Below are positions 5,794-9,317 of a stretch of DNA of 9,317 nucleotides, in pieces. The DNA is from Nanosynbacter sp. (GTDB lineage: Bacteria; Patescibacteriota; Saccharimonadia; Saccharimonadales; Saccharimonadaceae). The position numbers and the translations under genes were made by a program. Position 1 is the stretch's first letter, and every line of letters begins with the position of its first letter. Location of the stretch: assembly GCA_015257705.1 (NCBI GenBank), contig JABZJR010000021.1, positions 1 through 9,317 on the forward strand, given 5' to 3'. The notes below the pieces were generated by a model. The model was given only the letters and a program-made list of their open reading frames with translations, made no database searches and had not been told where the DNA came from.

Positions 5794-6015
5794 TTATTTT
5801 TTACGAAATAAACCTGATATTTCACTAAAAACTTTTGTTGGCGACAACCACTCAGTTGCACTAGCTACGTTAGTTGTAATTTTACTAACGCTTTTCATGA
5901 CCGTATTGAGTCTTACCAACAAGGCGATAACCACTGCCAGTAGCGTTACGATAATAACCGACAACAATCCTACGATGATTGATAATAAAACGATGGCTGT
6001 TTGGATATCTTCCAC
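5794..6015 (-). CDS. DUF948/YtxG-like small membrane protein, 73 aa
   Basis: A single strongly hydrophobic helix (about 8-35, AIVLLSIIVGLLSVIIVTLL onward) is followed by a short amphipathic segment and the basic end LFRKK. The layout and the position directly before a YtxH-like gene match DUF948 (YtxG) proteins, though it is shorter and the match is by layout more than by motif. The start codon is GTG at 6015, supported by AGAAAGGT ending 5 nt upstream; no in-frame ATG is available. A strong promoter at 6103-6131 gives a leader of about 80 nt, unusually long for this window. An ORF on the opposite strand covers the same bases and is most likely a shadow. Confidence 0.75.
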   Translation of the reverse strand: MEDIQTAIVLLSIIVGLLSVIIVTLLAVVIALLVRLNTVMKSVSKITTNVASATEWLSPTKVFSEISGLFRKK

Positions 6016-6063
6016 GCTTTACCTTTCTGCAAAAGTTTATATTTGTTATGTTTATTTTAGCAT

Positions 6064-6128
6064 GCTTGTTAAATTGTTTGTATTAGATAATCTAACTATT
6101 TCACTATAGCATAAGCTTATTAAATTGT
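6064..6128. repeat. Direct repeat GCTTRTTAAATTGT, two copies 51 bp apart
   Basis: GCTTGTTAAATTGT (6064-6077) and GCTTATTAAATTGT (6115-6128) match at 13 of 14 bases. The second copy overlaps the -35 and the adjoining spacer of the promoter driving the YtxG/YtxH-like pair; the first lies in its leader region. Two copies flanking a promoter start could be sites for one regulator. Confidence 0.4.
6083..6095. repeat. Perfect palindrome TTAGAT-A-ATCTAA just downstream of a promoter
   Basis: Six-base perfect arms around one central base, starting almost at the predicted transcription start of the YtxG/YtxH-like transcript. A repressor bound here would block transcription. It is AT-rich and short, so the call is tentative. 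Confidence 0.4.
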
Positions 6129-6131
6129 CAA
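6103..6131 (-). promoter_or_regulatory. Strong sigma70-type promoter of the YtxG/YtxH-like operon
   Basis: Consensus TTGACA (6131-6126), a 17-bp spacer and TATAGT (6108-6103) with TGC before it as an extended -10. This is the closest match to the sigma70 consensus in the window. Transcription should begin near 6096, about 80 nt before the GTG start. Confidence 0.8.
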
Positions 6132-6157
6132 TAAAGACGTCCGCTAATCGTTAATAA

Positions 6158-6163
6158 TATGAT
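6158..6163 (+). promoter_or_regulatory. Probable -10 element of the VIT-family gene
   Basis: TATGAT ends 8 nt before the ATG at 6172. No clear -35 and no Shine-Dalgarno sequence are present, so the gene appears to have a leaderless transcript like other first genes in this window. The assignment is tentative. Confidence 0.4.
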
Positions 6164-6171
6164 AAACTGGT

Positions 6172-6711
6172 ATGGTTATGCGAGATTTTTTCAAACGATA
6201 CATACCGGAATTTGTTTATGGCGCAGTCGACGGCACGGTAACAACATTTGCAGTCGTGGCGGCTTCAGCCGGTGCTGGAATATCCAGTTCAGTCATTCTT
6301 ATATTAGGAATTGCTAATTTAATAGCCGACGGATTCTCAATGGGCTCTAGCGCATATTTAGCAGCCAGCACTGAACACGAAGAGTCTGTTCGCGACAGCC
6401 AAAAACGCTCATCCCCAAAGATCATAGGCGCAGTAACATTCTTAGCTTTCGTGGTGGTCGGTAGCGTACCAGTATTGCCATATTTGATTGACGTAATTGC
6501 AAACTTAAAAGCACCAAACGCGGTATTATTCTATGTTAGCTCGGCGCTAACTGCGGCAACGTTCTTAGCAATCGGCTTCATCAAGGGCAAAGTCAGTAAA
6601 CAATCACCTTGGCAGTCTGCGGGCATCACGTTACTCCTTGGGGCGATTGCAGCAGGATTAGCCTACTTTGCAGGCGACATTTTGGCGGCCTGGCTGGGGA
6701 TTAGGATCTAG
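6172..6711 (+). CDS. VIT1/CCC1-family metal ion transporter
   Basis: Members of this family move Fe2+ or Mn2+ across membranes. The 179-aa protein has five predicted membrane helices (about 16-33, 39-63, 84-105, 116-137, 149-168). The first helix contains the signature FVYGAVDGTVTTFAVVAAS (14-32) with the conserved aspartate D20. The second has NLIADGFSMGSSAYLA (49-64), where M57 corresponds to the conserved methionine of plant VIT1. The cytoplasmic metal-binding domain that plant VIT1 carries between helices 2 and 3 is reduced to about 20 residues, though E68, E70 and E71 remain; short forms are common in bacteria. The substrate cannot be decided from sequence. A second ATG lies two codons downstream. 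The last 54 bp overlap the end of the convergent amidohydrolase-family gene. Confidence 0.88.
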   Translation: MVMRDFFKRYIPEFVYGAVDGTVTTFAVVAASAGAGISSSVILILGIANLIADGFSMGSSAYLAASTEHEESVRDSQKRSSPKIIGAVTFLAFVVVGSVPVLPYLIDVIANLKAPNAVLFYVSSALTAATFLAIGFIKGKVSKQSPWQSAGITLLLGAIAAGLAYFAGDILAAWLGIRI

Positions 6712-7446
6712 ATTTTCTGCGATAAAATTTATTATTTTATCTATATTACACACAGCCTTTTCGCTTACCGTATCACCATTCAAATAGACACGCCTATTGA
6801 TTTCCAACATCACCGAATATATCTTCGGATTTTCATCGTGATAAAACTCCATCGGAACTAGCGCCCCAGAATACGGATAATTTAACTCACAACTATATCC
6901 CATTTTTTCAATATATGTCTTCAATTTTGATGCATTGTCTTTGCTGAACCATTTTTCATCATAGCCAAGGCAAATATCCGGTAAATTTTCCGTCCAGCCA
7001 AACAATCTTCGCACCAATTCATCGCTATAACTATGAATATCAATAATCACACACGATCTATATTGATCAACAATTTCCCTACTCAATGCGTTTAGCTGTT
7101 TGTGATGTAAGTCGTATGATTTGCTCAAAATTTCTTCCCGGCGGGATGATCCTATTTTGCGATATTGCGTACCGTCAGATAAACGTGTATAAATCGCTCC
7201 CATACCCAGCTTAGCCATCGGCTCAGCTTCGTCATCACAGAACCTCTCGACGTCACAATATAGCCGCGAATATTTAGCTATAATTTTATGGCTATTTATA
7301 TTTTTAACGAGCTCATCAACTTTATAATCAGCAATGAAACGCAACTCCCTCTCGATAATCTCTTTATCTACCGTAATATCACGCCAAAAATCAGAAGGCA
7401 AGTATAACGAGGCGTGAGGAATGTGAAGAATAATATTACAGCGCAT
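6658..7446 (-). CDS. N-formylglutamate amidohydrolase family protein
   Basis: The family hydrolyses N-formyl-amino acids such as N-formylglutamate, using a zinc-dependent fold related to carboxypeptidases. The 262-aa protein shows the family's motifs: LHIPHAS (7-13), DYKVDEL (40-46), SRLYCDVER (60-68), IIDIHSYSDE (134-143), NYPYSGALVP (189-198) and MLEINRRVYL (213-222). H11, E68 and H138 are plausible zinc or catalytic residues. No histidine-degradation genes are nearby, so the true substrate is unknown. I prefer the ATG at 7446 over a TTG two codons earlier. It overlaps the upstream split GNAT-like gene by 11 bp, implying coupled expression. The last 17 residues (from LDPNPQPGRQ) lie antisense to the VIT-family gene and go beyond the normal domain end, suggesting recent loss of an earlier stop. 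Confidence 0.85.
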   Translation of the reverse strand: MRCNIILHIPHASLYLPSDFWRDITVDKEIIERELRFIADYKVDELVKNINSHKIIAKYSRLYCDVERFCDDEAEPMAKLGMGAIYTRLSDGTQYRKIGSSRREEILSKSYDLHHKQLNALSREIVDQYRSCVIIDIHSYSDELVRRLFGWTENLPDICLGYDEKWFSKDNASKLKTYIEKMGYSCELNYPYSGALVPMEFYHDENPKIYSVMLEINRRVYLNGDTVSEKAVCNIDKIINFIAENLDPNPQPGRQNVACKVG

Positions 7447-7699
7447 TACCAATCAACTCTTCTCTGTATTGATAAGCTTCATCGTATGGAAAATATGACA
7501 CACTCTCTGCGAACTCGTCAGCATTATTAAGCGACATTATTTGCCTATGCAACATAAAGTAAACAGCCGGTCTGCCGAACTTAGAATAATTCCAGTTGCG
7601 TGGTGCATATTCGTCCATAAACTGCACAGCCGCTACAGCTATAAATCCATATTTAGTATATTTATTGCATAATACTTGACCCATACAGTCAAGCTTCAC
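7436..7699 (-). CDS. 3' fragment of the split GNAT-like gene (about 87 aa)
   Basis: Open from the G9 run onward, with a possible GTG start at 7699 or ATG at 7684, neither with a ribosome site. It holds the C-terminal half of the GNAT-like domain (LDC, KYGF, DEYAPRNWNY, GRPAVYFM) and a charged tail. On its own it lacks the N-terminal strands of the fold, so it is unlikely to be an independent gene. Confidence 0.6.
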   Translation of the reverse strand: MKLDCMGQVLCNKYTKYGFIAVAAVQFMDEYAPRNWNYSKFGRPAVYFMLHRQIMSLNNADEFAESVSYFPYDEAYQYREELIGNAL

Positions 7700-7964
7700 C
7701 CCCCCCCAGAGATATAGCTGCTGGAATCATAGTATCCAAAGACTGCCTCACTGGATTCTGTTTAGAATTAAAAACACTAACTATATCACCATCCTTAATG
7801 GCAAACCCAGCATAGCTATTATGCATGAGTATTGTATGATTCATATTTGCATAGTCATCTATCGAGTACTCGGACAAAAAGCACTTCCTTTCATCACCCA
7901 GCATTGATTGATTTATCGCTACATGGAATTCCTCGGCAGTAGCATATCTTAGTTTATCGTTCAT
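7689..7964 (-). CDS. 5' fragment of the split GNAT-like gene (91 aa)
   Basis: Starts MNDKLRYATAEEFHVAINQS and includes YAGFAIKDGDIVSVFN (51-66), which looks like the central beta strands of a GNAT fold. It ends by frameshift at the G9 run with a TGA stop, the only TGA stop used by any gene here, consistent with an accidental end. I chose ATG 7964 because longer versions run back into aspS. No Shine-Dalgarno sequence is present; a weak TATATA lies 7 nt upstream. Confidence 0.65.
   Translation of the reverse strand: MNDKLRYATAEEFHVAINQSMLGDERKCFLSEYSIDDYANMNHTILMHNSYAGFAIKDGDIVSVFNSKQNPVRQSLDTMIPAAISLGGGEA
7699..7707 (-). repeat. Homopolymer run of nine G inside a coding region
   Basis: Nine consecutive G on the minus strand (C on the plus strand) in an AT-rich setting, exactly at the point where the GNAT-like protein changes frame. 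Runs of this length slip readily during replication and are also a classic site of base-calling error. Confidence 0.9.
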
Positions 7965-7995
7965 TGTATAATATATACTATACTTTGCTACTAAT

Positions 7996-9317
7996 TTACA
8001 AACCCAATTCGCGCAACTGAGCAGGATCGACAACCGATGGCGAGTTCATCATCACATCCACACCAGAGCCATTCTTTGGAAACGCCAGAGTCTCGCGGAC
8101 GTTTTGCTCATCGGTTAATTCCATCAAAATACGATCAACTCCAAAAGCACATCCTGCGTGAGGCGGAGCGCCGTATTTGAAAGCGCCCAACATAGCGCCA
8201 AACTTTTCTTCAACATAAGATTCACTGAAGCCCAGCAAACCGAATACTTTATATAGCACTGCTGGATTATGATTACGAACACCGCCAGAGCAAATCTCAT
8301 AACCATTCATCACCATGTCAAATTGATCGGCGACAATGGATAATTTCTCAGCATCAGTTTCAGCAGACTCCAGAACCTGCAAACCGCCCTTTGGCATACT
8401 GAACGGATTATGACCAAAATCAAGTTTTTTACTTCGGTCATCCCACTCGTAAAACGGAAAATCAATAATCCAAGCAAACGCCACGACCGATGGGTCCTTA
8501 AGATTAAAGTGCAAGGCAAATTCATTGCGCAAGCGCCCCAACACCGCGTTAACAACCGAGCGAGAATCAGCGCCAAAGAACACTGCATCGCCATCAACCG
8601 CACCAGTTTTCTGCTGAATGTCAGCCAATTCCCTCTCGCTCAAGAATTTCGCAATTGGAGATTTTGCTTCGCCGTCTTGATATGTAATGTACGCCAAACC
8701 GCCAGCACCCTCACTCTTAGCGATGTTGGTGAAATTGTCAATTTGCTTGCGACTCAAACTTGCGCCATTTTTTACGCAAATAGCCTTAATGCATTCAGCA
8801 TTTTTAAATACGCCAAACTCAGTCTCAGAGAACACATCCGTCAATTCTATCAATTCCATACCAAATCGCAAATCAGGCTTGTCAGAACCGTAAGTTTCCA
8901 TGGCGTCGCGATACGAAATTCGCGGAATTGGACTGCCATCACCAACCGCCAAATCGCTCAAATCCAACAATTTTTTACCAGCAAAATCAGTCGCCAATTG
9001 CTTCATCAAAGGCTCAACTTCAGTGCGAACTTCTTCACCATTTTCAGCAAAACTCATCTCCAAATCAAGCTGATAAAACTCGCCGTACAAGCGATCTGCT
9101 CGCGGGTCTTCGTCGCGGAAACAAGCCGCCAACTGATAATAACGCGGCACACCACCAACCATCAGCAGCTGCTTAAACTGCTGTGGAGCTTGTGGCAAGG
9201 CGTAAAATTTCCCTTCCTGCAAACGGCTCGGAATTAGAAAATCACGCGCACCCTCAGGACTTGAATTAGCCAAAATTGGCGTTTGAATTTCAATAAAATC
9301 TCGACCGTCCATATATT
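7996..9317 (-). CDS. aspS: Aspartyl-tRNA synthetase, C-terminal part (5' end outside window)
   Basis: AspS charges tRNA-Asp with aspartate using ATP (class II synthetase). The window holds about 440 residues; the N-terminal anticodon-binding OB-fold is beyond the right edge. Counting from the methionine at 9312, which is internal and not the start, motif 1 is IEIQTPILANSSPEGARDF (8-25 region). Motif 2 is FRDEDPRADR (65-74), followed by FYQLDLEMSF. Motif 3 is GCAFGVDRILMEL (387-399) and then FPKNGSGVD. The bacterial-type insertion (GAD) domain lies at about 145-275, so this is the bacterial rather than archaeal form. The usual HHPFT reads GHNPFSMP (300-307). Whether it also charges tRNA-Asn cannot be judged, because the deciding residues lie in the missing domain. 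It ends 31 nt before the GNAT-like gene. Confidence 0.94.
   Translation of the reverse strand, partial: YMDGRDFIEIQTPILANSSPEGARDFLIPSRLQEGKFYALPQAPQQFKQLLMVGGVPRYYQLAACFRDEDPRADRLYGEFYQLDLEMSFAENGEEVRTEVEPLMKQLATDFAGKKLLDLSDLAVGDGSPIPRISYRDAMETYGSDKPDLRFGMELIELTDVFSETEFGVFKNAECIKAICVKNGASLSRKQIDNFTNIAKSEGAGGLAYITYQDGEAKSPIAKFLSERELADIQQKTGAVDGDAVFFGADSRSVVNAVLGRLRNEFALHFNLKDPSVVAFAWIIDFPFYEWDDRSKKLDFGHNPFSMPKGGLQVLESAETDAEKLSIVADQFDMVMNGYEICSGGVRNHNPAVLYKVFGLLGFSESYVEEKFGAMLGAFKYGAPPHAGCAFGVDRILMELTDEQNVRETLAFPKNGSGVDVMMNSPSVVDPAQLRELGL

Larger units (their letters stand above)
7436..7964 (-). pseudogene. GNAT-like protein gene split by a frameshift at a G9 run
   Basis: Two reading frames that meet at a run of nine G (7707-7699) together make one sensible protein. 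The first frame (ATG 7964) gives 91 residues ending PAAISLGGGEA and a stop. The second frame continues VKLDCMGQVLCNKYTKYGFI. With 8 or 11 G the frame is restored and yields about 175 aa. The joined protein has the GNAT-type ending, in which LDC...NKY.KYGF is followed by DEYAPRNWNY..FGRPAVYFM, a pattern I recall from GNAT-fold proteins of phages, plasmids and bacteria; GAGxxG-type acetyl-CoA contacts are not obvious. Its substrate is unknown. The gene could be phase-variable, recently broken, or misread at the homopolymer. It starts 31 nt after aspS and overlaps the amidohydrolase-family gene. Confidence 0.75.

Noticed and set aside
5756..6109. Plus-strand open frame of 117 codons with hydrophobic stretches
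   Set aside because: It is antisense to the DUF948-like gene. Hydrophobic codons of the real membrane helix produce hydrophobic codons in the opposite frame. No ribosome site supports it.
7689..7691. Reading TGA as glycine (UGA recoding, as in Gracilibacteria)
   Set aside because: No intact gene here needs a sense TGA, and reading through this one would not restore the GNAT-like frame, whereas a change in G-run length does.
7965..8033. Extension of the GNAT-like 5' fragment into aspS
   Set aside because: The extra residues overlap the end of aspS and look unrelated to the fold; ATG 7964 is the natural start.
8410..9237. Long plus-strand open frame (275 codons) opposite aspS
   Set aside because: It lies antisense to clearly conserved AspRS motifs, has no recognisable domain, promoter or ribosome site, and is best explained as a shadow of the codon pattern of aspS.
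1..9317. tRNA genes, CRISPR arrays, insertion sequences, prophage genes
   Set aside because: I looked for cloverleaf-like sequence, regularly spaced repeats and transposase or integrase motifs and saw none.

Overview
The window looks like a chromosome segment from a member of the Patescibacteria (CPR), most probably Saccharibacteria (TM7). This is an inference from moderate-to-low GC, very tight gene packing, small membrane and secreted proteins of no known function, and a 68-residue protein resembling a small family I associate with CPR genomes. All intact genes read in the standard bacterial code with TAA or TAG stops. No in-frame TGA has to be read as sense, which argues against the UGA=Gly lineages (Gracilibacteria, Absconditabacteria). 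No tRNA, rRNA, CRISPR array, transposase or prophage gene was seen.

Layout. 1-239 (-): 5' part of an unknown gene. 240-376: terminator and hairpin region. 377-583 (-): 68-aa protein. 651-1316 (-): protein with two membrane segments. 1401-2651 (+): murC. 2648-3654 (-): two-gene operon, trmB then a MazG-like pyrophosphohydrolase. 3679-4581 (+): MscS-type channel. 4585-6015 (-): five-gene envelope block: a DUF948/YtxG-like protein, a YtxH-like protein, a secreted coiled-coil protein and a membrane-anchored protein whose start overlaps it (four genes in all, with a fifth position taken by an internal promoter rather than a gene). 6172-6711 (+): VIT1/CCC1-family metal transporter. 6658-7964 (-): a GNAT-like gene split at a run of nine G, followed by an N-formylglutamate amidohydrolase-family gene. 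7996-9317 (-): aspS, whose 5' end lies outside the window.

How the genes fit together. MurC belongs to peptidoglycan synthesis. MscS and the small membrane and secreted proteins belong to the envelope. TrmB and AspS serve tRNA modification and charging, and the MazG-like enzyme probably cleans the nucleotide pool. Genes that begin a transcription unit mostly lack a Shine-Dalgarno (SD) sequence and have a -10 box 6-9 nt before the ATG, the arrangement of leaderless mRNAs. Genes inside operons usually have clear SD sequences. The three convergent gene pairs touch or overlap (4 bp, a 3-bp gap, 54 bp), leaving no room for terminators between them.

The observation most worth following up is the G9 run at 7699-7707. 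It separates two reading frames that together make one GNAT-like protein. A run of 8 or 11 G would restore the frame, so this is a phase-variable gene, a recent frameshift, or a homopolymer sequencing error.
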